From: Paragonimus westermani
Taxonomy: Eukaryota > Platyhelminthes > Trematoda > Plagiorchiida > Troglotrematidae
Reading direction: 5' to 3'
DNA length: 64,000 bases
Assembly (NCBI GenBank): GCA_008508345.1
Contig: QNGE01000865.1
Span: 146,274 to 210,273, forward strand
Made by a program: the position numbers and the translations under genes. Every line of letters starts with the position of its first letter. The stretch's first letter is position 1. The notes below the pieces were generated by a model. The model did not search any database. It saw nothing but the letters and a program-made list of their open reading frames with translations, and was not told where the DNA came from. Positions 35,907 through 46,655 of the stretch are shown piece after piece.

Positions 35907-36563
35907 ATGCCCATACAATTCATCTTTGTGGTAGGAACTTACGAGAATCGCAGTCCTCCACTGACTGAGGACGCATCCAAATCATCTTGGGAGAAGACCT
36001 GTGAGGTGGCCCATGTTAAAGTGCAAGTTCGATCACAGTGTGATTCTTTCCCTGTCCCAGTGATCAAATATTCGAAGCCGTCAGCTGCCTTCTAACCTCT
36101 TGGCAAACGTTTCCGGTGTGGATCAACAACACATCAAACGATTCATTTGGGATACCGCGCAAGAACTGCTCAATGTTTCGGTTGTTCTGAGATTGGTCCT
36201 TTTGTGAAAGTCTGCCGTACGCGCTCGGTACATGCACTAGATGGAGGTGCTGTAATTGTTCCAGAACAACATTCTAACACAGAAAAAGTGTGTGCCCTAC
36301 ATTCTGACGAATATATTGCTGGCTCCACGTCCGTTAAAGAACTACGATCACCACGTCCGGATGTTCGAGCGAGTTATCTTCTATCTCCGGTCGTAAGACT
36401 GCCTCTCGGAATGAAACGAGACTCTGCATCCCCATCAACTACCATCCCCTATCCATTTTATGACCGTTATTTCATGCATCTACCTGTGCACCCAACGGTT
36501 CATTACGTTGACAGCTACTCCCATAGAAATGGAGGGATTTATATAACTCCAACTGTGTGTTGA
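35907..36563 (+). pseudogene. Gypsy B gag C-terminus / protease region
   Basis: Two plus-strand frames. The first, 35907-36095, is unrecognised. A continuous frame from about 36108 reads RFRCGSTTHQTIHLGYRA and then QCFGCSEIGPFVKVCR, two degenerate retroviral-type zinc knuckles: the first keeps one Cys, and the second has C-x2-C...C with Pro at the His position. The frame continues to 36563. Zinc knuckles bind element RNA in Gag. No D-T/S-G protease triad is visible. An inverted copy lies at 52443-53083. Confidence 0.65.
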
Positions 36564-36588
36564 ATTTTTCCCGCCTGCTTCTGTTGCG

Positions 36589-37490
36589 GTGTATATATGC
36601 AACACGAACAGAAAACCATTGTTAGGTCATAACGCAATGGTTGCTGTGAGCCTGGTACCTTCTATTGAACGCGTGACAGTAGATTCTGCTGACGTGCCAT
36701 TATTGTATCATAAATATCCACAATTATTTGTTGATTCAGTTGGTCGTGCAGTCAACTTGGCCCGCCAAATTCCTTTAAAGTCGGACGCCAAACCGTCATC
36801 CATATCACAGCCACGACCGATAAGCTTTGCAAAGCGTGGAGCAGTTCCTGCCGTTATTAATGTGATGTTTCAAAGTGAAGTAATTGAAGCAATAGCTTGC
36901 TTCAATTGTGTATATCCATTAGTTGCGGTCCTCAAACAAGACAGTAGCGTTCGACTAAGTACAGATCTTTGGGCATCTAACAAACAAATTGTGGTTGAAA
37001 AATTCATTTTGCCTAATCAAGATGAACCGTTAATTAAAATTGCCAGAACAAAATGTTCTCAAAATTGGACATCAAAGGTGCCGATTCCAGATCTCTCACT
37101 GCTTTTTTCACTACAGATGGCCTATTCTAGTACAAAGTTCTACCAATTGGTTTGAGTTCGTCTCCATCAGCTTCGCAAAGATTCATGACTCAGTATTCAT
37201 TTTCATGCCGAGGTTCTATTGTGCACATGGATGATTCCGTCCTTCATTCTGTTCTAGATCGTTTTCATCGGTTGAACGTGCGTTTGAATACGAACAAATG
37301 TGTATTCTGTGTAACTGGAACATCATTCCTTGGTCATGCCATATCTGATGAAGGAGTTCGCCTCAACGTGGAAAATACTGAGGCCATTGCGAATGCTCAA
37401 AAACCAACAAATATACTTCAACTCAAACGTTACCTCGCACACTACTCATACTGCGTAAGCCATCCCCCGAATTTTTCCGCCGTGGTCTAG
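36589..37490 (+). pseudogene. Gypsy B reverse transcriptase, frame-broken
   Basis: 36589-37155 starts LLGHNAMVAVSLVPSIERVT (the protease-end to RT linker), then PISFAKRGAVPAVINVMFQS (RT finger entry) and DSSVRLSTDL (the D-G-S-V-R-L-C-x-D block). A shift follows. 37152-37490 carries RGSIVHMDDSVLHSVLDRFH, with the catalytic D-D in an H-M-D-D context in place of Y-x-D-D, then NTNKCVFCVTGTSFLGHAIS and a connection block. The part from 36959 on is duplicated inverted at 62266-62797 with a few substitutions. Confidence 0.75.
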
Positions 37491-37499
37491 CCGTTGTAA

Positions 37500-38215
37500 T
37501 TACTTACGAGATCCAATATAACCTTCGAGTGGTCTGACGCCCACAGTGAGGACTTTTCACGTGTAAAACAGATTATTGTTCTCGTTCCCATTGTCAGTAT
37601 CATTGACAAATCCTGTGGTTTGTTCATCTCAACTGATGCCTCCGATGTTGGTCTAGGAGCCGTTCTTTCTCAAATTCAACAAGGACAGGAAAAGATTATC
37701 ACATGCACATAGCGAACACTTTCTGGTAAGGAACGTAACTATTCAGCCAAAGAAAAAGAAGCTTCAGCCTGTGTCTGGGCCTGTAAGAAGTGGCATGTGT
37801 ACCTTTTCGATAGACGCTTCATTTTAAGAACTGACCATGCAGAATTAGTGAAACTTCTCAGTCAAGGAACTAAAAAAACATAGACCATTGTGGATCAGTC
37901 AGTGGTATGCCAGACTATTGGAGAATGACTTTGAAATTAAATACAGAAGTGGTTCAACAAATCAAGTAGCTGATGTACTTTCCCACTTACCTTTGTCTAT
38001 ACAAACTGATGCAGACAATATGGACTAATTCGAAGTGGTGGCTGCAAGGTCCATCCATGTCATTGATGATTTGGAAATTCATGCGGCAACCGGAGAGCAA
38101 ACGCGAGAACATGCGTCAATGGAAGATGAACTATAAAAACGGAACCATAGATTTCTACCCGATAGGCTGGCGACGAAAATATCACTGAAGAGCAGGAAAG
38201 CTTGTGAGTGAAGAT
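37500..38215 (+). pseudogene. Gypsy B RNase H and linker
   Basis: Plus-strand reading with stops: CGLFISTDASDVGLGAVLSQ (first RNase H Asp), GKERNYSAKEKEASACVWAC (catalytic Glu block), RRFILRTDHAELVKLLSQGT (third Asp, T-D-H), then after a shift NQVADVLSHLPLS, where A-D-A-L-S is usual. RNase H degrades the RNA strand during reverse transcription. The linker to integrase is cut off at about 38216 by inserted LINE-derived DNA. Confidence 0.75.
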
Positions 38216-38221
38216 TTCTAT

Positions 38222-38650
38222 TGAAGACGATTGAAACCACCGAAATCGCTTGCTCAAGGCAGAGGTCCAAGGTATTCGAGTACAGTCAGTTCGAACTCTC
38301 AGAGTCAAGCTGGCGTCCGCTAAACTATAGTGAGCCCAATCACACCGCTGCAAAACTTCCAGCAACTAATCGTCAACGGTGAGTTCGCTGTGTTAGATGT
38401 TGAATAAATTGTATTCAAGGTTAATTGGTACAGTGCAATGGGTTTTGACAAGGTCCATCCCGGAATTCTCAAAGAAGCAGCTGCTAGTCTAACGGTATTC
38501 CCTCCCAAGCTGTTTGAACCGACACTGCGTGTTGGCACTCTCTCCAGTGCATGGTAAAATGCGACGGCCACACCTATCTTTCAAGTGGGTGTTCGGCGCT
38601 CCCTGTGTGGTTACCAATCAATTACGTCCCATTGTCCGCATTCCAGTGGA
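38222..38650 (+). pseudogene. LINE RT N-terminal fragment
   Basis: Plus-strand reading after about 38405: VNWYSAMGFDKVHPGILKEA, then A-S-L and LFEPTLRVGTLSSAW. This is the region before RT motif 1 in this LINE family (compare 59030-59220). A near-identical piece occurs on the minus strand at 42538-42908, and an inverted duplicate at 61106-61534. Stops are present. Confidence 0.75.
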
Positions 38651-38659
38651 CGTCATACT

Positions 38660-38871
38660 TGCATGAGCGTACACGACCGTGGTAATAGCGAATGGCCAGG
38701 CCCTGCTAGAACCAAATAGGGATTCAATTAGGTGCGACTTTGGGCTGTTTTCGGGGAAAGTTAGGGATGGATTTTTTGACCAAAATTGTTTTGGTTGCTG
38801 AGAGTGTAACTATTGGCCTGTGCGCCCGTACACTCCGTATTCATAGAATAAATGAAGCACCCGACACAGAG
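38660..38871. repeat. Unclassified interspersed repeat (copy 1)
   Basis: GGATGGATTTTTTGACC, GGTTGCTGAGAGTGT, ACTCCGTATTCATAGAATA and neighbouring blocks recur in the same order, diverged, at 55657-55850, and exactly inverted at 60885-61096. No coding content. Confidence 0.65.
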
Positions 38872-39100
38872 GTATTGCATTGAACTCCAGGGATTTTTTT
38901 TACGTATATACTAGTTTTCAGTCCGTTACACTCGTTAGGGTTGCGTTAGAGGTTGTATCCAAAATTCCTGCCAAATCCCCGCCAAATTCCTGAACAACCA
39001 CCTGATTTGGGATACAACCTCTAACGCAACCCTAACAAGCGTAACGAACCGACAACTAGTTAATACGTTTAACGGAAACTTACTGGAGTTTAATGCGATT
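38872..39100. mobile_element. Foldback / MITE-like element with long inverted arms
   Basis: The arms 38872-38960 and 39009-39100 are reverse complements. The inner 36 or so bases are nearly perfect, including GTTAGGGTTGCGTTAGAGG. The outer parts still match (GCATTGAACTCCAG against GCATTAAACTCCAG). The loop of 48 bp contains CCAAAT-type short repeats. No ORF. The reverse copy at 60656-60884 comes from the larger inverted duplication. Confidence 0.7.
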
Positions 39101-39109
39101 ACTTCCAGC

Positions 39110-40274
39110 AATTCAGCGAGTGATATACCGGTTCGAGGCAGGAGTCCAAGGCTTCCGGATTCAGTCGGTTTTCCGTGCTCAGTGTCAGCGGGCATCTGTT
39201 GATCTGAAAGACGATCATTGGATAAAGGGTGTAGCACCGCTCTCGGGGATTACAGTGAATACCAAGAACATAGTAAGATTACTAGCATAATGCAATTTTA
39301 GATAAATGAGAATCAAGCAAAGCTTTACAACGATCCCTAGAAGCGCTGCCGACGACATCAGGAGGAAGGTTGTTCCAACAGATAATAACCCTGTAAGAAC
39401 AGGACAGCTGCCTTAGAACGGTCCGAGGACAAAACCTGAAAAGCTTCCTATTATGTCCTCGCCGGCTGTCATCATTCGCTACAGTGAAGAACTGTTCCAC
39501 AATACCTACTCTTAAAAAGAAGTGTGTGAGTATTAAGTCACCGCGGAGTCTTCGGAATTCAAGTGGGTGAAGGTAAAAAATTTCAAGCGGAGACTCGTAA
39601 GTAACATTATTCAGGCCCGCAATCACCTTGGTTGCTGCGCGCTGGACACGCCCCATGTGTCTTTCTTCAGGCCGGTATACACGACCTGATCCGAATACTC
39701 AAGGAGCGGTCTTATATAAACCCCGTAAAGCGTTTGAAACGCCTTTTTGTCTATGCGGGAGAACGTGAGCTTAATCATCATAAGAGCGGCAAATCCCTTT
39801 TTGACACTATCTCATGGTGATACGTACAGGGCAAGTTAGACGACAATCAAATGCTGACATCTTTCTTCAGATCGATTCTCATGATATCTCCTGTGCTAGA
39901 TGCACTATGAATCATGAAGGCATTGCCAGAATCTCTACCGAATAACCTGTGAGCACATTTACTGTCATTTAGTGGGAGACTCCAATCGTCCGACCAGCGC
40001 TTGATCGCGCCAAGATCAATCTGAAGGGCACTGGGATCAGTGGAATTCCAGATTTTTATGTCGTCCGCGTACAAGAGCGCTTTGCTGGAAATCTTGTTTG
40101 GCAGTTTGTTGAAGTAAATGAGGAATAACAAAGGACCTAGAACTGACGCTTGGGAACTCCCGCAGAAATGAAAGAGGGAGCCGATAGGCCTGATCCGGTC
40201 TCAACTTCAAAAGTTCAATTATCAAGATAGGAGGCGATCCAGCGAAGAGCCTATCCTTGAATACCATAGGCTTT
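39110..40274 (-). pseudogene. LINE 3' half on minus strand (5' truncated)
   Basis: The minus strand carries LLYADDIKIWNSTDPSALQI (RT YADD motif, 39847-40131), NDSKCAHRLFGRDSGNA, then HPLEFRRLRGDLILTHFFLR and NNLPPDVVGSASRDRCKALL with a stop at about 39282. The 3' tail is at 39110-39281. The LINE stops abruptly at 40274, inside the sequence preceding RT motif 4, where gypsy B integrase resumes. Frames are shifted twice. Identical to part of LINE E (59482-60650). Confidence 0.85.
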
Positions 40275-40895
40275 AGCCTTTTTCAGAGGGACGTGTTTAT
40301 GGATATCACGTCAACCATATTAATTCATGGGATGAAACACCTTATTGATATCTTTGGGATTTCTGAATTGATTGTCACAGATAATGGACCTCAGTTTGCC
40401 AGTTATGAGTTAGAAGAATTTTCATGTCGGCGGGGATTAAAACATTCACGGACTGTTCCTCACAATCACCCAGGTAATGGTGTGATGGAACGTTTAAATC
40501 GCCCTTTGAAGGAGCGTGTGCATGCATATATTTACAGGGGGGAAGGCGGGCGACCGGTTGCAAACCTCTTGAACTCCTGTGGTTCAACACCGGCTCCGAA
40601 ATCGGTCGACCGCTTTGTCTACGCCTATTTCAGAGCTGACCGAAGGAGAGTGATGTGTATATACATCCTTCCCAAGGCCAGAACGTTAATCTCGCGTCTG
40701 ATCGGCTACCAGCGCTCGCGTGATGCACGGTGACCAGGATTGGTTGAATTCTAACTCGTTCATTGAATTAATGCCCTTTGCGTACGCTTGCTGGACGAAT
40801 TGCATTCGTGCTAGTTTGCGTCCGTTATCCCAGCCTCCAGTTCGGATTCACGATACAACAGGTAAGCAAGAAGATGTCCTTCACCAGAGTGTTAT
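40275..40895 (+). pseudogene. Gypsy B integrase core and tail
   Basis: Starts inside the core: MKHLIDIFGISELIVTDNGP then QFASYELEEF (second catalytic Asp), HNHPGNGVMERLNRPLKERV (catalytic Glu), then after a shift MPFAYACWTNCIRASLRPLS, the Y-R-x-x-x-H block of gypsy integrases. The first Asp and the zinc domain are missing; they would lie where LINE DNA sits at 38216-40274. The tail runs into another LINE end at about 40900. Confidence 0.8.
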
Positions 40896-40899
40896 TTTT

Positions 40900-41200
40900 C
40901 TTGCTAACAGAACTTAGAGTTGAAATCAAATCGGACCTTTCTTCTTCATCTTTAATTTCGTCCACTTCTGAGGTCGATAGCTGCATTTCTATAGATTTCT
41001 TCAAAGTGATACTTGACCCTCACTTACTTAAAACATTATTGTGCTGGTAATCTTTATTCTCGCCACTTCCTCTAATCCACAAGAGCTGTGCAACACACTG
41101 TTTTCAATCATCGTCCTTCAAATTACCAGACGTCTGCGTGAAACTGAGCAGGATAAACCGATTAGGTCAGGGTACCTTCGGTCACTACCTCAAACCTGCA
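40900..41200 (+). pseudogene. LINE 3' end, plus strand
   Basis: FFKVILDPHLLKTLLCW and stop (about 40997-41050) match the LINE C-terminal L-L-D-S-H-L block. A diverged family 3' tail follows, with AAGAGCTGTGCAACACACTG and CCTTCAAATTACCAGACG. It abuts the tail of the minus-strand LINE below. Confidence 0.65.
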
Positions 41201-42908
41201 TATCAACCGCCAAATCGTTGAAGTGAAAGTCAGATATAGCACCACTCTTACGGCTTAGAGCAAGAAGCGAGAATAAAGCGTGATTACTGGCATGATAATG
41301 AGTCGAATAATTGGGAGTTATGTAATGCTTTGGGGCAATCTATAGGAGCGTGGCTAACAATCAAAAAAGGAGGGCTGTGCCAATGGCCAAAATTCCAATA
41401 AGAAAAGAACGGCCACCTAGGGATGTTGTAAGGGCAAAGCTTGGAAAGCTTCTTGGCATGCCCTCATCGACTTCATTATTCGCTGATGCGGAAAATCGTT
41501 ATTCGATACCTTTTTCAGGAAAGAAGTGCGTGAGAATCAACTTACCGCGATGTTGTCGAATCCAAGTGAATTCGAATCAGGAATTTCAAGTCGAGACCCA
41601 ATCGCGACATTTCTAAGGCCCGTGACTGTTTTGGTGGCCGCCCGCTGAAGGCGATCAGTAGCCACAATGTCTCTCTTCAGGCCGATATTCACTACCCTGT
41701 TGGCGTACTCCAGGGACGGTCTGATATAAAACTCGTAGTGTTAAAAACATATTCTTGCTCATGCGCGGGAAGGCATACCTTATACTCCTAGGGGCGGCGA
41801 ATCCCCCTTTTGCCGCCATCTTGTGGTGATAGCAAGGGATAATTCAAACGAGAGCCAGATGCCAGATCTTGCTGCAAATCAGTTCTCATGATACCTACTG
41901 TGAGAACGTACCATGAATCACGAACGTGTTGCCAGAATCTCTACCGGGTGACATGTGTGCGCAGTTATTGTCATTTAGCGATAAGCTCCCGTCGTCCGAC
42001 CAGCGCTTAATTGCTTCAGTATCAATCCGTAGTACACTGGGATCAGTGACATCCTAGTTTTCAGGTCATCAGCGTAAAGAAGGGCGTTGCTGGGAACATC
42101 GCTCGTAAGGTCGTTTACGTGAATAGCGAACAGCAGAGGACCAAACACTGACGACTGAGGAACGTCCACAGAAATGATAAAAGGATACTAAAGGTCTGGT
42201 CCGATTTTAAATCTAGAAGTTCTGTTGTCAGTTCAGCGAAGAACTCCTTTAGAAGGCAATTGGCTTTCAGTTTTTGCCTCAGTGGGCCATACGAGACAAA
42301 ATCAAAAGATTTGGCTGAGTCAAAGGAGACAACACTTGCGATGGGGCCATTGTCTTTGGCCTCCGTCATACAATCTACGAATACGGGCATATTTGTTATG
42401 CATGACCGGTTAGGAAGGGGGACATAGTGGGTAGGAGACTAAAGGTGGTTTGATAAGCAGTGATGAAACGTGGAATTCAGCGCTCCATCAACGTTCGCGT
42501 AATGCTAGCAAGGCTGAATGACTGATAACCGGACAAGGAGCGCCGAACACCCACTTCAAAGATAGGTGTGGCTGTCGCATTTTACCATGCACTGGAGAGA
42601 GTGCCAACACGCAGTGTCGGTTCAAACAGCTTGGGAGGGAATACCGTTAGACTAGCAGCTGCTTCTTTGAGAATTCCGGGATGGACCTTGTCAAAACCCA
42701 TTGCACTGTACCAATTAACCTTGAATACAATTTATTCAACATCTAACACAGCGAACTCACCGTTGACGATTAGTTGCTGGAAGTTTTGCAGCGATGTGAT
42801 TGTGCTCACTATAGTTTAGCGGACGCCAGCTTGACTCTGAGAGTTCGAACTGACTGTACTCGAATACCTTGGACCTCTGCCTTGGGCAAGCGATTTCGGC
42901 GGTTTCAG
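41200..42908 (-). pseudogene. LINE ORF2 RT copy, minus strand, decayed
   Basis: From high to low coordinates: the pre-RT block (42538-42908, nearly identical to 38222-38600 inverted); VSFDSAKSFDFVSYGPLRQK (RT motif with D-S-A-K-S-F-D, where D-F-A-K-A-F-D is usual); SSVFGPLLFAIHVNDLTSDV; NALLYADDLKT (YADD intact); then a decayed thumb and a 3' tail at about 41200-41290. Multiple stops and shifts. It meets the plus-strand LINE 3' end tail to tail. Confidence 0.8.
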
Positions 42909-42914
42909 CCATTC

Positions 42915-44810
42915 GTGCACGGGTTTGTGGCTGTAGGTCCAGATTACACGGATCCAGTCAGTTTGTCCGTGTCTTTGTCCGGCGGTTTTTTGTCGACGTG
43001 AAGAGCAGTAACTGTGAGCACTGTGTAGCACCACTCGTGCGGTTTACAGAAAGTATCAAGGACACAGTAATATGACAATCTAACAGGACATATTAAGTTG
43101 CTAATCTAACACTTCCTCAAGTAGGTGGGAATCCAATAACACTTTGGAACGGTACTTAGGAGGGCGGCTAACAACCACTAGCGGAAGATCGTTTCGGTGG
43201 TTAGTAACTCTACTATAAAAGGACCGTTGTTTTGGGAAGGTCCGTAGTTGAAGTTTATAGCTCTTGTTGTAGTTACCTCATCGAATTTTGTCACCACTAA
43301 AGTTAAGAATTGCTGCACGTGTCCTGCGCTAAGTAAAATATGCGCAAGTATTAAGCCAATATGAAGTCCTCGAAACTCAAGTGGATAAAGATCATGGATT
43401 TCGGGGCGATACTCGTGAGAGAGCTGCCGCAAGCCAGTGAACATTTTGCCGGCTGCTCGCTGGACCCGTTCATTGGCGAGTAGGTTTTTCACCAAACCGG
43501 TTTAAACGAACTGGTTATCACATCCAAACAAGGGTCTTGAATGGACCACGTAGAGCGTTTTGAAGGCATGTCTGTCCATACAGAGAAAAGCTCTTGTTAT
43601 CATCCCAAGAGTCTCAACTCCCTTTTTGGTGGCCGTCTGGTGGCGATAAGAAGACAGCCTAATCCCTAGGTCCTTCGTACGGTCAACTTGTGCAATATAT
43701 CGATTACACTTCAAGCACTGTGTACCACTAATAGATCTAGGAGTTCTCTCCGAGTGACAAATGTGCACACTGGTTTTGGCCTAAAGAGAGACTTCAGTCA
43801 GTTGACCAGCTGTTAGTGAGGTCAAGGTCAATCTGTAATGCATTGGGGTCACAAGCGTCGCAGATTTTTATATCATCAGCATAGAGAAGAGCGTTGTTAG
43901 CAGTAAGCTCGAGAGGTCATTGATGTATACTAGAAACAACAGTGGGCCAAGCACCTATCTTTGAGAAACTCCCGCGGAGACCGTAGAGGATGAAGAAAGG
44001 CTAGAACCTGCTTTTACTCTGGAAGTCGTGTTGCCAGGAAGGAAGTAATCTAGCGAGGGACCTCTCTTCGGATCCCATAATCTGCCGGCTCATGTGCAAT
44101 GGGACCTTGTGGGGCATGATCAAATCTTCGGCAAATTCGGGGAGGTTAGTTTCCGAGATATGGTCATTGTATTTGACTTCTGTCAGGCTAATCATGAAGA
44201 TTAACATATCGGTTATTTACGGCCGACCGGGAAGAAATCACGCTGGGTAGGAGAGCGGAATGATTTTCCGAAGTAACGCTTAAGAATGACGCGCTTCAAC
44301 AGTCGCCGGGTTATCTTGCATGGGATGCTGGTAGGGTTGATCGGCTTGTAACTAGCGGGATAGTATCAATTGGCTGCTTTAAATATGCGTGTGAGAGTGG
44401 CCTCTTTTCATGCTTCCGGAAGAGTGTCAGTCCGAATTATCTGTTCGGAGAAGCTATACAGGGGAACCGCCAAACCGGAGGCCGTTTCTCTGAGGATCCG
44501 GTGGTGAATCGCGTCTGGCCCCACGGCATTATACGGATTGATCTTGAACAAGAGGGCCTGAGTGTCCAGCAGAGAGAAGTCAGCTGTCAGGAGTGGGTAG
44601 TGGAAGTGTTTCCGTGGGAGAATTGGATGACGGATTCATGTAGTAGACTGATGAATATCATTCTCCGAACTTCTCGGCAACCACTTGGGGGTTGGAGGAG
44701 GTTTCCTCTAGCATTTAATCGATTGAGCCACCACAATGTGCGTGAGCCTGTCTATTTTCTCCCCAACGGTATTTCTCTATCTCTTCGTTAGTATTACCAA
44801 CGCCTGACGA
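42915..44810 (-). pseudogene. Second minus-strand LINE copy with 3' tail
   Basis: 3' tail at 42915-43080 (CAGTCAGTTTGTCCGTGT, GTGTAGCACCACTCGTG). The C-terminal region 43178-43495 reads MVKNLLANERVQRAAGKMFT and YPLEFRGLHIGLILAHILLS. RT pieces lie upstream: a Y-x-D-D region at about 43860-43890 (A-D-D-I-K-I), MLIFMISLTEVKYNDHISET at 44001-44207, and pre-RT at 44450-44790. It ends where gypsy C gag begins, so it is 5' truncated or interrupted there. Many stops. Confidence 0.75.
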
Positions 44811-44814
44811 CACT

Positions 44815-45560
44815 GTGGACGGTGGCATCAAAAGCGAACACAGCGTTGCTTTAAAATTGCCTGACTACAGCCCCGTAACCTTCCACTGTGGTTCCATCAG
44901 ATCAAGGCTGTCCTTACTACCGGGAGGGTAACATCCTACGTAGTGCAATCTCTTCCTTGTGATGTCGCAGCGGAAGTGGAAGATCTGTTGTAATCAGTCC
45001 CATCCATTTTTTCCTATGCTGTTTTGAAGGACGCCATCATAAAATGGACTGGGAAATCAGAGACAAAGCCGTTACACGACGTGTTCAATTCAGTCGAGCT
45101 AGGTGATCCGTTCACATCCCAATTGTTACGTTAGATGATGAGTCTTTTTGGCTAGCTATCCTAAAGCAGTTGTGGGGTGAAAGCTGTCATCTGCGATACA
45201 GCACATTTTGGCCGTCATGGATGATGACAATTCAATCGACGAATTTGCAGTCCTTGAGGACAAGGTGTCGAACACTATCCCTTCACAACCGGTGTGTGCC
45301 ACAACCACAGCCAATCCAACATTTTCTTCTTTACCCTCAACAAATGATGATGGTCCAAAAACTCTCGGTGAAGAATATGGGCCACCGTGTGTATAGTAGG
45401 CTATGTGAATCAACGAGTTGAATAGGCACCCATTCAAAAGGCGTGCACGATCTGACTTTCGCGATCCATCAAGATGGTGTTGGTATCGCCGAAACTTCCA
45501 GCCCAAAGCGAAGAGGTGCACCCGGCCGTGCACTCTCCGGACTCGCCACGAATCACCGTC
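44815..45560 (+). pseudogene. Gypsy C Gag
   Basis: Plus-strand reading with one early shift: ALKLPDYSP, then GRVTSYVVQSLPCDVAAEVE and YAVLKDAIIKWTGKSETKPL, ELGDPFTSQLLR, and KLSSAIQHILAVMDDDNSID. This is the layout of the Gag capsid-like region in flatworm and insect gypsy elements of this type. Near 45475-45535 comes WCWYRRNFQPKAKRCTRPC, the C-W-Y-H...C-x-x-P-C motif that replaces the classical knuckle in this group. Several stops. Gag packages element RNA into particles. Confidence 0.7.
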
Positions 45561-45589
45561 AAACCGACAGGTCAGCCAGTAACGGTTAC

Positions 45590-45905
45590 GACTCTCGCTG
45601 GCCCAGCAGATGCCAGCTGTCTTTTTTATATCAGGGATCAATCGACCGGCTCGCGACTCCTCAACGGTACCAGTGCAAAACTCATCAGTATTTCACTGCA
45701 ACCAAATGATCGATTCGACATGGCCAGTACATTCCACAAGCCGCAAATCAAAGTCGCATCAAAACTTTCGGGAGCTGCTCACCCACTGTCGACCTCGGTT
45801 ACCGGCGACGTTTCCAATGGGTATTCCTGCTGGCCGATGTTCGAACACTACCCAGCGGTCCTGACTTCTTGTCATATTTTAGCCCTGCTGTTGATGTCAA
45901 GAGAC
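45590..45905 (+). pseudogene. Gypsy C protease region, active site lost
   Basis: In the 45474-45914 frame, SCLFYIRDQSTGSRLLNGTS precedes AKLISI. In intact relatives the same position carries the aspartic protease D-T-G-A signature; here it reads G-T-S-A, so the catalytic Asp is gone. The following sequence is shifted. It shares its place between the C-W-Y-H-type Gag motif and RT with related elements. Confidence 0.6.
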
Positions 45906-46034
45906 GCGAGTTAACTGATAACATTACCGCCTGCACGGTAACCGGCGTGCAATCGATGATTGCATCAATCGGAAACCGGTCTGCTCTTCCACCAGCACCG
46001 TCATTCGCAGCACTGCGGAAGACGTTTTCTCCGT

Positions 46035-46655
46035 CAACTCGGCCATGTTAACATACGGAGACGGTTAAGCACAACTTGGAACATCACATTACAACACGCG
46101 ATCCTCCGGTTTTCTTTCGTCCACGACGTTTGCACCCTGACCAACTCGAAGTAGCCAGGGCTGAATTCGAACACATGCTTTAGCTGGGCATGAGTCTACC
46201 TTCAAACATCTCTTGGGCGACATCACTGTGCATGGCACCCCAGAAATCTCTGAGTGATTGGCGACCTCGCGATGAATATCGTTCTCTCAACAACTGCAAG
46301 GTCTCGTACAGGTACCCTATACTTCACATCCACGATTTTTTAGGACTTGTCGGCGCCACTGTTTTCTCTATTACCACGTCCGGGTTGCCGAAGAGGACAT
46401 ACTGAAGACAGCCGTTACTACACATTTTGGACTTTTCGGGTTCACAAGAATGCCCTTCGGGCTTCGTTATGCGGCTCAAACGTTCCAGCGAATAATGGAT
46501 GAACTGTTGCGTGGACTCCCTTTCGCATACATCTACAGCGACGATGTTCTGATTGCCAGCCACTCCAAGGAGAAAAAATTATCTCACCTCCGAGCCGTTT
46601 TCGATCGTTTCGCGCAATATGATAATGAAATAAACATCGATGTGCGCCTTCAAAG
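46035..46655 (+). pseudogene. Gypsy C reverse transcriptase
   Basis: Motifs in order: VKHNLEHHITTRDPPVFFRP (RT entry), DWRPRDEYRSLNNCKVSYRY (W-R-x-C-x-D-Y-R block, Cys replaced), HIHDFLGLVGATVFSITTSG (the K-x-D-L position lost), MPFGLRYAAQTFQRIMDELL, and IYSDDVLIASHSKE (Y-x-D-D catalytic motif as Y-S-D-D). Stops at about 46180 and shifts near 46385 and 46440. Non-functional, but all blocks are recognisable. Confidence 0.85.

Noticed and set aside
44501..44791. 96-codon plus ORF
   Set aside because: It is the antisense of the minus-strand LINE pre-RT region.
45156..45641. 161-codon minus ORF
   Set aside because: Antisense shadow of gypsy C gag, where the plus strand carries the recognisable motifs.
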